A DNA stretch of 64,000 bases, taken from an uncultured Lachnospiraceae bacterium (lineage in GTDB: Bacteria; Bacillota; Clostridia; Lachnospirales; Lachnospiraceae). The stretch spans positions 1-64,000 of the forward strand of contig CAKRJH010000012.1 of assembly GCA_934351255.1 (NCBI GenBank), given 5' to 3'. Under the pieces are notes generated by a model. The model worked only from the letters and a program-made list of their open reading frames with translations. It was not told where the DNA came from and searched no databases. How positions within the stretch are numbered: position 1 is the stretch's first letter; every line of letters begins with the position of its first letter. Shown here piece after piece: positions 48,641 through 57,357 of this stretch. A program made the translations under genes and the position numbers.

Positions 48641-49621
48641 TTACAGTAAGTGGGCACGCAGCTCCTCACCGGAAAGTGGGCTTAAATATGCCGGTGCAAT
48701 ATCAAATACTGTCTTGCATCCCGTCACGCCTTCCTGATGAAGTCTGTTGATCGCACGCGCATACGCAACAATGACAGAAGCCGTAAACTCCGGATTGGAA
48801 TCCAATTTCAGACTGTATTCAATAATATGACTGTGCTCCTTCTCCCAGCCGGTCACACCACTGCGGAACACAAAACCACCGTGTGGAATGCCGGAATGGT
48901 TCTTCTGAAGTTCTTCCTCACTGATAAAATGAACCGTCGTGTCATAATCCGCAAAGTAGTTCGGCATGGTCTTGATCTCATGTTCGATCCGCGCCAGATC
49001 TGCACCTTCCTCCGCCACTACGAAACACTCTCTGGTATGCTTCTGTCTGGTCGTCAGCTCCGGATTTTCACCGGCACGCACGGCACGAAGCGCCTCGTCT
49101 ACCGGAATCGTATACTGCTTGGCATCCTTTACGCCATCAATACGGCGGATCGCATCGGAATGCCCCTGGCTGACACCCTTGCCCCAGAATGTGTAGTCAT
49201 TGCCCTCCGGCAGAATGCAGTTTGCATACAGTCTGTTCAAAGAGAACATGCCCGGATCCCATCCCGCAGAGATCAACGCCACATGTCCGTTCTCTTTTGC
49301 CGCTGCATCTACTGCCGCATAATGCTGTGGGATATTGGCATGCGTGTCAAAGCTGTCAATGACATTGAAATATTTTGCGTACTCCGGTGTCTGTTTTGGA
49401 AGATCTGTCGCGCTTCCTCCACAGATGATCAGGACATCGATCTCGTCCTTATGTGCCTCAATCTCACTGACATTGTATACCGGAACACCCTCGGTGAGAA
49501 TCTTTACCGTCGAAGGGTCGCGTCTGGAAAAGACAGCACTCAGCGTAACGTCTCTGCACTGTCTGACCGCGCACTCCACACCTCTGCCGAGATTTCCGTA
49601 ACCTAAAATACCAACCTTCAT
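48641..49621 (-). CDS. ddh: meso-Diaminopimelate D-dehydrogenase
   Basis: NADPH-dependent one-step synthesis of meso-diaminopimelate from tetrahydrodipicolinate, bypassing acylation. Rossmann motif GILGYGNLGRGVECAV, then CGGSATDLPKQTPEYA, DSFDTHANIPQHY, and SAGWDPGMFSLNRLYA, all family signatures. 326 aa. The ATG at 49621 is 8 nt from AAAGGTGG; a GTG four codons upstream (49633) is an alternative. It probably feeds lysine and peptidoglycan synthesis. Confidence 0.96.
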   Translation of the reverse strand: MKVGILGYGNLGRGVECAVRQCRDVTLSAVFSRRDPSTVKILTEGVPVYNVSEIEAHKDEIDVLIICGGSATDLPKQTPEYAKYFNVIDSFDTHANIPQHYAAVDAAAKENGHVALISAGWDPGMFSLNRLYANCILPEGNDYTFWGKGVSQGHSDAIRRIDGVKDAKQYTIPVDEALRAVRAGENPELTTRQKHTRECFVVAEEGADLARIEHEIKTMPNYFADYDTTVHFISEEELQKNHSGIPHGGFVFRSGVTGWEKEHSHIIEYSLKLDSNPEFTASVIVAYARAINRLHQEGVTGCKTVFDIAPAYLSPLSGEELRAHLL

Positions 49622-49714
49622 TTTTGTATCCACCTTTCTTTTTTATGAAACTATCTTCATTTTATAACGAAAACAGGATTCTGTACATAAAAAAATGAAC
49701 CTTGTTTTCCCTTT

Positions 49715-50350
49715 TTAGAGCAGTTTTTCTCCCACTTCCAGCATCACTTTCTGGTCCGGCACCTGTACCGCTTTCATCCCCACAGCCCAGGCTCCCCGCA
49801 CATTGTCCTCGCGGTCATCAAAAAACAGGGTCTGCTCCGGACGCAGATCGTATCGCTCCAGCAAGGTCTCATAGATCTCTGGCTCCGGTTTCATGACATG
49901 TACCATGTAGGACACGACCGCACCGTCGATATCCTGCATAAAGTCTGCGTACTGTGTATGCTTGTGGAACATCCTGTCCGGATAATTGGACAGCAGATAG
50001 ATGCGGTACCCCGCTTCCTTCAACCGACGGATCAATCTCCACACTTTCACGTGCGGTACCGGCATATATTCAGTATGCCGGATGAAATAGGCGATCGCAT
50101 CCGCATCCTGAGGATATTTCCCGGCAAACATTTCGATGACTTCTTCCTGATCCATATATCCCATATCGAGATTTTTCCAGATCCCCAGTCCATCTCCGAT
50201 CGTCTCCATGCCGACACGGTACGCATCCTCCTGTGAGAGGCCGTAATCCATCAGCATCTCCTGCCACCGGAAATGAAACAGGACATCTCCAATATCAAAG
50301 ACAACATTCCTGATCTCTTCTTTGCAAAAGTCGCTTGCAATGTAGTTCAT
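49715..50350 (-). CDS. HAD-superfamily hydrolase, YihX type
   Basis: 211-aa HAD phosphatase with all four motifs: I VVFDIGDVLFHF, II YLLSNYPDR, III MKPEPEIYE (Lys), and IV LFFDDREDNVRGAWAVGM. The cap is helical. The YihX/HxpA group acts on sugar phosphates such as glucose-1-phosphate; the true substrate here is unknown. The gene lies just behind the ABC exporter (52134-50368), 17 bp after its stop. Confidence 0.87.
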   Translation of the reverse strand: MNYIASDFCKEEIRNVVFDIGDVLFHFRWQEMLMDYGLSQEDAYRVGMETIGDGLGIWKNLDMGYMDQEEVIEMFAGKYPQDADAIAYFIRHTEYMPVPHVKVWRLIRRLKEAGYRIYLLSNYPDRMFHKHTQYADFMQDIDGAVVSYMVHVMKPEPEIYETLLERYDLRPEQTLFFDDREDNVRGAWAVGMKAVQVPDQKVMLEVGEKLL

Positions 50351-50367
50351 CCACGTTCATCCTTTCC

Positions 50368-52134
50368 TTAGCCCACAAACTGGCTGTTATACAGGTTCGC
50401 ATAAAATCCGCCTTTGGCCAGCAGGCTCTCATGGTTACCCTGTTCAATAATATTGCCATCTTTCATTACCAGGATGATATCAGCATTCTGGATCGTAGAC
50501 AGTCGATGTGCCACGATAAAGCTGGTTCTTCCCTGCATCAGCTTTCCAAATGCACGCTGGATCCGCTGCTCCGTACGTGTATCGATGGATGACGTTGCCT
50601 CATCCAGGATCAGCATTGGCGGCTTACACAGCATCAGTCTGGTGATACACAGAAGCTGGCGCTGGCCCTGGCTGAGGTTCTCGCCCTCACCCCGGATCGG
50701 TGTGTCATACCCCTGCGGCAGTCTCCGGATAAAACTGTGTGCATGAGAGGCCTTGGCTGCAGCCACCACCTCTTCATCGGTAGCATCCGGCTTGCCCATT
50801 GTGATATTGTCACGGATCGTGCCCTCCTTGAGCCAGGTCTCCTGCAATACCATACCGATATTGGCGCGAAGACTTGCTCTGGTCATCTCCCTGACATCGA
50901 TTCCGTCAATGCGGATGGCTCCCTGATTGACATCGTAGAAGCGCATCAGAAGGTTGATGACCGTCGTCTTTCCACAACCGGTCGGACCCACGATCGCCAC
51001 ACGCTGTCCCGGCTTCACGGACAGATTAAAATGCTGGATCAGTTTCTGCTCCGGCACATAGGAAAACGAAACGTCTTCCAGCTCCACATAGCCTCTGGCA
51101 TCGGTAAGCACCTTCGCATCCGGTGCATCCGGTATCTGTGGCTCCGCTTCCATCAGCTCAAACACTCTGGCTGCACAGGCAATGGCATTTTGCAGCTCGG
51201 TGATCACGCTTGAGATCTCATTGAACGGCTTGGTGTACTGGTTGGCATAACTCAAAAAGCAGCTCAGTCCACCGACAGTCAATGCCCCACGCAGAGCAAA
51301 GAACGCTCCCGTGATACCCACACCCGCATACACCAGATTGTTGACGAAACGGGTCGCCGGATTGGTGATGGAGGAGAAAAAGGTCGCAGACAGTGAATAC
51401 CCTGCCAGTTCCTCATTGATCTGGTCAAATTCCTGCAGACATTCATCCTCCTGACCGAAGGCCTGCACCACACGCTGATTGCCGATGACCTCATCGATCA
51501 GTGCCGTCTGACGGCCTCTGGTCTGGGACTGTTTCTGGAACATACTGTACGATTTCTTTGCAATGAATCCTGCCACGAAAAAGGACAGTGGAGTAACCAG
51601 AACCACCACCAGGGTGATCCAGATATTGATACGAACCATAAATACCAGCGTGCCCACGATTGTCATGATTCCCGTAAATGCCTGGGTAAATCCCATCAGA
51701 AGTCCATCCGCGAACTGATCGACATCCGCGATCGTCCTGCTGACAATATCTCCCGAAGGATGGCTGTCCAGATAACTCAGAGGAAGTACCTGCAGACGAT
51801 CCATGACATCACGGCGGATGTCACGCACCACATGATAGGTAATGTGATTGTTGCAGATGTTCATAACCCACTGCGCAATGCCTGTGACCGCAATGACAAA
51901 TACCATCAGGCGCACCAGACGCAGCAGTGCCGGAAAATCTACGTTTCCTTTGCCAAGCATCAGATCCACGGCATCTCCGGTCAGGATCGGAAGATACAGT
52001 GTTGTCACCACTGTGACGGCTGCGAGGATCAGAGAGATCAGAACCAGCAGCGAATATCTGCGGATATAATGCAGTACCTTTTTGATCGTCGTCCACTGAT
52101 CGGAACGGCTCATTGTCTTTTTCTTTCCTGCCAT
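50368..52134 (-). CDS. ABC exporter half-transporter B (canonical ATP site)
   Basis: Type I ABC exporter: an N-terminal six-helix membrane domain (about 1-320) and an ATPase domain with Walker A GPTGCGKTTVINLLMR, signature LSQGQRQLLCITRLM and Walker B MLILDEATSSID. The catalytic Glu is present. The signature is LSQGQ, not LSGGQ. 588 aa. It starts inside a TAATG overlap with half-transporter A, so the two are made together and should form a heterodimer. Substrate unknown. Confidence 0.92.
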   Translation of the reverse strand: MAGKKKTMSRSDQWTTIKKVLHYIRRYSLLVLISLILAAVTVVTTLYLPILTGDAVDLMLGKGNVDFPALLRLVRLMVFVIAVTGIAQWVMNICNNHITYHVVRDIRRDVMDRLQVLPLSYLDSHPSGDIVSRTIADVDQFADGLLMGFTQAFTGIMTIVGTLVFMVRINIWITLVVVLVTPLSFFVAGFIAKKSYSMFQKQSQTRGRQTALIDEVIGNQRVVQAFGQEDECLQEFDQINEELAGYSLSATFFSSITNPATRFVNNLVYAGVGITGAFFALRGALTVGGLSCFLSYANQYTKPFNEISSVITELQNAIACAARVFELMEAEPQIPDAPDAKVLTDARGYVELEDVSFSYVPEQKLIQHFNLSVKPGQRVAIVGPTGCGKTTVINLLMRFYDVNQGAIRIDGIDVREMTRASLRANIGMVLQETWLKEGTIRDNITMGKPDATDEEVVAAAKASHAHSFIRRLPQGYDTPIRGEGENLSQGQRQLLCITRLMLCKPPMLILDEATSSIDTRTEQRIQRAFGKLMQGRTSFIVAHRLSTIQNADIILVMKDGNIIEQGNHESLLAKGGFYANLYNSQFVG

Positions 52135-53909
52135 TATGCCTGACCTCCTTTCTGATCATCCTGTTTTTTCTTGAACTGCGTCTCATGGATCTCACGATAT
52201 ACATCACAGTTTTCCAGCAGTTCCTGATGTGTTCCCATCGCGATCACCTGTCCGTCATCCAGCACCAGGATCTGATCCGCATGCTGGATCGATGAGGTTC
52301 TCTGAGAGACGATAAATGTCGTCGGATGCCCCGGCAATGTCTTCAATGCCTGACGAAGCTTGGCATCTGTTGCAAAATCCAGCGCTGAGGCGCTGTCATC
52401 CAGGATCAGGATCTGAGGCCGCCGCACCAGGGCACGCGCGATCGTCAGTCTCTGTTTCTGTCCACCCGAAAGGTTTCTGCCGCTCTGCTCAAGTTCATAG
52501 TCCAGTTCATTTTCTTTCTGTCGTACGAACTCGGAAGCCTGCGCCTGATCCAGCGCTTCCCAGATCTGTTCATCTGTGGCATCCGGATCACCCCAGCGCA
52601 TATTGTCGCGGATCGTTCCGTGGAACAGGACTGCCTTCTGCATGACCATGCCCACCCTGCTTCTCAGATCTTCAAGAGTATATTCCCGAACATCCTTTCC
52701 ATCGACGAGCACCTCCCCGTCTGCCACATCATAGTAACGTGGGATCAGATGCACCAGAGTCGATTTACCGGATCCGGTTCCTCCAATGATACCGATCGTC
52801 TGTCCGGGCTCGGCTGCAAAACTGACCCCCTCCAGAGAAGGATCCGACGCCCCCGCATATGCCATGGAGACATTGCGGAACTCGACAGAAATGCCGCCCT
52901 TGCCGGACTGAGACGGATTCTCCGGATGTTCCAGGCGTTCTACAGAAGTAGTATCATGTTCCAGGCTGCTCTTGACATCCAGGATATCCTGCACACGTCT
53001 TGCACTGGCAACCGACTTGGTCAGCATAACTATCGTATTGGCCATCTTAACCAGTTCCACCAGGATCTGCCCCATATAATTGACCAGTGCAATGATCTGT
53101 CCCTGTGTCAGATCCCCCACATTGATACGAAGGCCTCCTACCCAGATCAGAAGCACCAATGCACCATTGATCATAACGTATGTGACCGGATTCATCAGCG
53201 CGGAAATCTTGCCGACAAACAACTGCATCCGGGTCAGTATGTCATTTTGCCGCTCGTAGTTTTCGATCTCCTCATCCTGCTTGTTAAATGCACGGATGAC
53301 ACGCACACCGGAAAGGTTCTGTCTGGTCAGCCCCAAAAGTCCGTCCAGATGCCCCTGTACCTTCCGGTACATCGGAGCAGTTGTCAGAATGATCGTAAAG
53401 ACCACGATAGCCAGCAGCGGGATCACTACCGCAAAGATCAGCGCCGCCTTCACATCGATCGTAAAGGCCATCACCGCAGCGCCAAACACAATGAACGGTG
53501 AACGAAGGAACAGACGCAGCATCCAGTTGACTCCGGTCTGTACCTGATTGATATCACTGGTCAGACGTGTGATCATCGTCGCAGTTCCGATCTCATCCAT
53601 CTCACGAAAGGACAATGTCTCTACATGTGAGAACACCACATGACGCATTCTGGTGGAACATCCCACTGCCGCCTTCGCCGCAAAATACTGTGCCGTGATG
53701 GAACAGGTCAGTCCCACGATGGCCAGCAGCAGAAGCAGCCCACCCATATGCCAGATATATGGCACATCGGCTCTTGCAATTCCACGGTCTATCATCCATG
53801 CCATCACCAATGGCACTGTCAGATCGAAACACGCCTCCAGCAATTTAAACAGCGGGCCCAGGATACACTCCAGAATGTAACCCTTCAGATAGCTCAAAAT
53901 TCCTTTCAT
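52134..53909 (-). CDS. ABC exporter half-transporter A (degenerate ATP site)
   Basis: Type I half-transporter of 591 aa: six-helix membrane domain, then Walker A GGTGSGKSTLVHLIPR, signature LSGGQKQRLTIARAL and Walker B ILILDDSASALDF. Where exporters have a catalytic Glu, this one has Asp (LDD), the usual mark of the degenerate site in heterodimeric exporters such as BmrCD. The start at 53909 follows GGAGG by 5 nt; the frame extends further up without a ribosome site. Confidence 0.92.
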   Translation of the reverse strand: MKGILSYLKGYILECILGPLFKLLEACFDLTVPLVMAWMIDRGIARADVPYIWHMGGLLLLLAIVGLTCSITAQYFAAKAAVGCSTRMRHVVFSHVETLSFREMDEIGTATMITRLTSDINQVQTGVNWMLRLFLRSPFIVFGAAVMAFTIDVKAALIFAVVIPLLAIVVFTIILTTAPMYRKVQGHLDGLLGLTRQNLSGVRVIRAFNKQDEEIENYERQNDILTRMQLFVGKISALMNPVTYVMINGALVLLIWVGGLRINVGDLTQGQIIALVNYMGQILVELVKMANTIVMLTKSVASARRVQDILDVKSSLEHDTTSVERLEHPENPSQSGKGGISVEFRNVSMAYAGASDPSLEGVSFAAEPGQTIGIIGGTGSGKSTLVHLIPRYYDVADGEVLVDGKDVREYTLEDLRSRVGMVMQKAVLFHGTIRDNMRWGDPDATDEQIWEALDQAQASEFVRQKENELDYELEQSGRNLSGGQKQRLTIARALVRRPQILILDDSASALDFATDAKLRQALKTLPGHPTTFIVSQRTSSIQHADQILVLDDGQVIAMGTHQELLENCDVYREIHETQFKKKQDDQKGGQA

Positions 53910-54070
53910 CTTATCCTCCATTCCATAGACACTCTGCGGTGAAGAACCGCAGACAAAGATTCCCGCATGATCATATGCAGAAACCATCTGGTATTATCCA
54001 TAACTCTGTTCCCCGGGACAGAACACATAACTTGTAGTATACCAAATTCTTTCCGACTTTGCTATTCTAA

Positions 54071-54099
54071 TTGCACTTTCTCCCTTTTTTCTTTATAAT
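54071..54099 (+). promoter_or_regulatory. Sigma-A promoter of the RNA methyltransferase gene
   Basis: TTGCAC (54071-54076), a 17-bp spacer, TATAAT (54094-54099). Transcription should start near 54106, giving an 87-nt leader. Confidence 0.75.
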
Positions 54100-54106
54100 G
54101 ATGCCA

Positions 54107-54173
54107 GGATTGCCAAAATTGCATGGCAATGGAGCAATCCGTTGCATCATTTTGGGTGGGGCAGATATGCCCC
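54107..54173 (+). promoter_or_regulatory. Structured leader of the RNA methyltransferase gene
   Basis: Two mutually exclusive stems are possible: ATTGCCA (54109-54115) with TGGCAAT (54124-54130), or GGATTGC (54107-54113) with GCAATCC (54134-54140). A third hairpin, GGGGCA, GATA, TGCCCC (54158-54173), sits just before the ribosome site. It may be a regulatory leader, but I cannot match it to a known riboswitch. Confidence 0.45.
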
Positions 54174-54192
54174 GGAAAGGATCCAGCATTCT

Positions 54193-55344
54193 ATGAATCG
54201 ATATGAATTCATCGCTCCCTGCCATTTTGGTCTGGAAGCGGTATTAAAACGAGAGATCACGGATCTCGGATATGAGATTGTCAAAGTTGAGGACGGAAAG
54301 ATCACCTTTGCCGGCGGACCGGACGCCATCGCCAGGGCCAATATCTTCCTGCGCACCACCGAGCGCATCCTGCTCAAGGTCGGCAGTTTCCATGCAACTA
54401 CCTTCGACGAACTGTTTGAGGGCACCAAGGCATTGCCATGGGAACATTTTATCCCACAGGATGGACGCTTCTGGGTGACCAAGGCCACCTCGATCAAGAG
54501 CAAACTCTTCAGTCCCTCCGACATCCAGTCCATCATGAAGAAAGCCATGGTGGAACGCTTGAAACAGACCTATGGACTCAATCGTTTTCCGGAGACCGGA
54601 AACAGCTTTCCGGTACGCGTCACCATTATGAAAGATGAAGTCACGGTCGGTCTGGACACATCCGGCGATTCCCTCCACAAGCGCGGATACCGCCAGGCAA
54701 CCGTCAAGGCACCGATCACAGAGACACTGGCAGCCGCCCTGATCATGCTCACGCCATGGAACAGGGATCGCATTCTGGTGGATCCATTCTGCGGAAGCGG
54801 CACATTCCCGATCGAGGCAGCGATGATCGGAGCACGGATTGCACCGGGCATGAACCGCTCGTTCACAGCGGAAGCCTGGACACATCTGATTGAGAAACAT
54901 TACTGGTACGATGCGATTGACGAGGCAGAGGATCAGATCCTGCGCGATGTCACCATGGACATCCAGGGCTATGACATCAACCCGGACGCCATCAAGGCAG
55001 CGATGGCCAATGCCCGTATGGCCGAGGTCGATCATCTGGTGCATTTCCAGCAGCGTCCGGTACAGCAGCTCAGCCACCGCAAGAAATACGGCTTCATCAT
55101 CACCAACCCTCCTTACGGCGAACGTCTGGACTCCCGCGATGAGATGCCGGCACTGTACCATGACATCGGCGAAGCATACCGCGGACTGGACAACTGGTCC
55201 ATGTATCTGATCACCGCCTACGACCAGGCTGAACGTTATATTGGCAAAAAAGCCACCAAAAACCGCAAGATCTACAACGGTATGATGCGGACCTACTTCT
55301 ATCAGTATCTTGGTCCGAAGCCGCCGCGCAAAAAAGAACTCTAA
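54193..55344 (+). CDS. THUMP-domain class I rRNA methyltransferase (RlmL/YpsC type)
   Basis: Methylates guanine N2 in 23S rRNA, by family. The N-terminal ferredoxin-like and THUMP region (about 1-160) includes FIAPCHFGLEAVLKREITDL. The Rossmann methyltransferase part has ILVDPFCGSGTFPIEAAMIG, GYDINPDAIKAAMANARMAE and the catalytic ITNPPYGERL. 383 aa. The start at 54193 has AAAGGA 11 nt upstream. Divergent from the ABC exporter and convergent with radA. Confidence 0.93.
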   Translation: MNRYEFIAPCHFGLEAVLKREITDLGYEIVKVEDGKITFAGGPDAIARANIFLRTTERILLKVGSFHATTFDELFEGTKALPWEHFIPQDGRFWVTKATSIKSKLFSPSDIQSIMKKAMVERLKQTYGLNRFPETGNSFPVRVTIMKDEVTVGLDTSGDSLHKRGYRQATVKAPITETLAAALIMLTPWNRDRILVDPFCGSGTFPIEAAMIGARIAPGMNRSFTAEAWTHLIEKHYWYDAIDEAEDQILRDVTMDIQGYDINPDAIKAAMANARMAEVDHLVHFQQRPVQQLSHRKKYGFIITNPPYGERLDSRDEMPALYHDIGEAYRGLDNWSMYLITAYDQAERYIGKKATKNRKIYNGMMRTYFYQYLGPKPPRKKEL

Positions 55345-55396
55345 AAAAGAGCCGGAACATATCGGATACCCCGTATGCGTATGTCCCGGCTCTTTT
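55345..55396. terminator. Bidirectional terminator between the methyltransferase and radA
   Basis: AAAAGAGCCGG (55345-55355) pairs with CCGGCTCTTTT (55386-55396), and inner ACATA/TATGT extends the stem. T-runs follow on both strands. Confidence 0.88.
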
Positions 55397-55463
55397 CCTT
55401 TCTCTGCCATCCTCTGCAAAGAACTTCACCAGAAGAATCATCTGATAACTTCAGACAATGCCC

Positions 55464-56837
55464 CTATAACAACTCAAACAATTCGTAGATATTCTGTACT
55501 CCGACCAGCTTCAGTCCCCCAAGCTGCTCCGGTGTCAGTTCGATCTGCCGGCAATTCACAGCCGGCATAATGCAGCGCTCAAATCCAAGCCTTGCCGCCT
55601 CTAGCACTCTCTGCTCTGCCATGGCAACGCCGCGCACCTCGCCTACCAGCCCCACTTCTCCGAAACAGATCGTCCGGCCATCCATCGCCTGGTTGCGGTA
55701 ACTCGACAACAGTGCCGTGACAATTCCCAGATCCAGTGCCGGTTCCAGAATGCGCATACCACCAGCGACATTGACATAGATGTCATAGTCATTCAGGCGC
55801 ACACCCAGACGTTTCTCGATCACGGCCGCCAGCAGATTCAGACGGTTAAAATCAGTTCCCGCCGCAGTCCTGCGCGGATAATTAAAACTCGTCTGGCACA
55901 CCAGCCCCTGTACTTCCACCAGGATCGGACGGGAGCCCTCCATCGAACAGGCCACCACGGACCCCGGCTCGTGCTCCGGCTTGCCCTGCAGCATATATTC
56001 TGACGGGTTGGGAACCTCCACCAGACCTACACCGCGCATCTCAAAGACCCCGATCTCATTGGTCGAACCAAACCGGTTCTTTACACCCCGCAGAAAACGG
56101 TAGGAGGCACCTCCGTCTCCCTCAAAATAGAGCACGGTATCCACCATGTGTTCCAGCACACGCGGGCCGGCCACAACACCTTCCTTGGTCACATGACCCA
56201 CAATGAAGATAGAGATGTTCATGCCCTTGGCGAGCCGCAGAAGGGTACTGGTGGTCTCGCGGACCTGCCCTACACTTCCCGGCGCAGATCCCACTTCCTC
56301 CCGGTACATCGTCTGGATCGAATCGATCACGACAATCTCCGGCTGCGTCCGCGTAATGCTCTCGGCCACGATATCCAGATCGGTCTCAGACAGCAGAAGC
56401 ATATCCGATGCAGACGCATCCAGACGGTCAGCTCTCATCTTGATCTGACGCACAGACTCCTCTCCTGACACATACAGCACCTTGTGTCCCGCAAAGGATA
56501 GCTGCCGGCACATCTGAAGCAAAAGGGTGGATTTTCCGATACCCGGATCTCCACCCACCAATACCAGAGAGCCGACGACGATCCCGCCGCCGAGCACTCT
56601 GTCCAGTTCATGAATCTGTGTGAGAATGCGGGTCTCTTCCTGAAACTGTACCTCACTGAGCCTGGATGGCTCACGGTACTGTGCCCGCGCGACCGGCTTG
56701 CCTGCCGCTGTCGTGATGACCGGCTCCTCCTCCAGAGAATCCCAGGCACCACAGGCCGGACACTGGCCGGACCACTTGGCCGTCTCATTGCCGCATTCCT
56801 TACAATAATAAACCTTCTTATTCTTTGCTTTTGCCAT
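55464..56837 (-). CDS. radA: DNA repair protein RadA
   Basis: Branch-migration ATPase of homologous recombination. Zinc finger CKECGNETAKWSGQCPACG, Walker A GGDPGIGKSTLLLQM, the RadA-specific KNRFG motif (VKNRFGSTNEIG), and a C-terminal Lon-like domain (NVAGGMRILEPALDLGIVTA). 457 aa. It follows the 137-aa protein gene by 3 bp, so the two are probably one operon. Confidence 0.97.
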   Translation of the reverse strand: MAKAKNKKVYYCKECGNETAKWSGQCPACGAWDSLEEEPVITTAAGKPVARAQYREPSRLSEVQFQEETRILTQIHELDRVLGGGIVVGSLVLVGGDPGIGKSTLLLQMCRQLSFAGHKVLYVSGEESVRQIKMRADRLDASASDMLLLSETDLDIVAESITRTQPEIVVIDSIQTMYREEVGSAPGSVGQVRETTSTLLRLAKGMNISIFIVGHVTKEGVVAGPRVLEHMVDTVLYFEGDGGASYRFLRGVKNRFGSTNEIGVFEMRGVGLVEVPNPSEYMLQGKPEHEPGSVVACSMEGSRPILVEVQGLVCQTSFNYPRRTAAGTDFNRLNLLAAVIEKRLGVRLNDYDIYVNVAGGMRILEPALDLGIVTALLSSYRNQAMDGRTICFGEVGLVGEVRGVAMAEQRVLEAARLGFERCIMPAVNCRQIELTPEQLGGLKLVGVQNIYELFELL

Positions 56838-56840
56838 AGA

Positions 56841-57254
56841 TTACATCTTCTCTGCCTTGACCTGAACAGGCTGTCCCGGATTCAGCTCCACGGTCAGGAA
56901 CAGTTTTCCTCCCAGATTGGTCTTGGTCTGGCCATGCTCATGTCCGTCAATGCTGATCTTGTATTCCTGCTCCGCCTCCAGGCCCAGGATCACAGAGGAA
57001 TCCTCCAGGCCCTCTACCGTAAAGGAAATGCCCTTATCATCTGCCTTCATGCCGGTCACTACAGTACCCGGATCGGACTCATACACAGCGATTCCGTTCT
57101 TCTCCAGTCTGGTAATCTCCTTGAATGTCTTCACCTTATATAAATCTCCCTCAAATGGGAAATCTGCTAACTTCTTCTTCTCCGGTAACTCATAGTTGCC
57201 AAAGCTCAATGTGCCATCTGCCTCCTGACGGATCAGCTCTTTAATTACTGCCAT
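56841..57254 (-). CDS. Conserved 137-aa protein (often mislabelled endosialidase)
   Basis: Begins MAVIKELIRQEADGTLSFGN and continues with GDLYKVKTFKEITRLEKNGI, then a beta-rich half (ISFTVEGLEDSSVILGLEAE) ending NLGGKLFLTVELNPGQPVQV. No catalytic motif, signal peptide or membrane helix is visible. From memory, close relatives in Lachnospiraceae databases carry the name endosialidase; nothing in the sequence supports it. Its position directly before radA, between clpC and radA, is the only context clue. Confidence 0.8.
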   Translation of the reverse strand: MAVIKELIRQEADGTLSFGNYELPEKKKLADFPFEGDLYKVKTFKEITRLEKNGIAVYESDPGTVVTGMKADDKGISFTVEGLEDSSVILGLEAEQEYKISIDGHEHGQTKTNLGGKLFLTVELNPGQPVQVKAEKM

Positions 57255-57357
57255 ATACTCCTCCTTCGTGCTTTGCCCGCGGAACCGTCCCGGCCCCGTC
57301 AGGTTCTAAAATCATCAGTTACTTATTGCGTATTACTTACCATTAGAATATCACATG

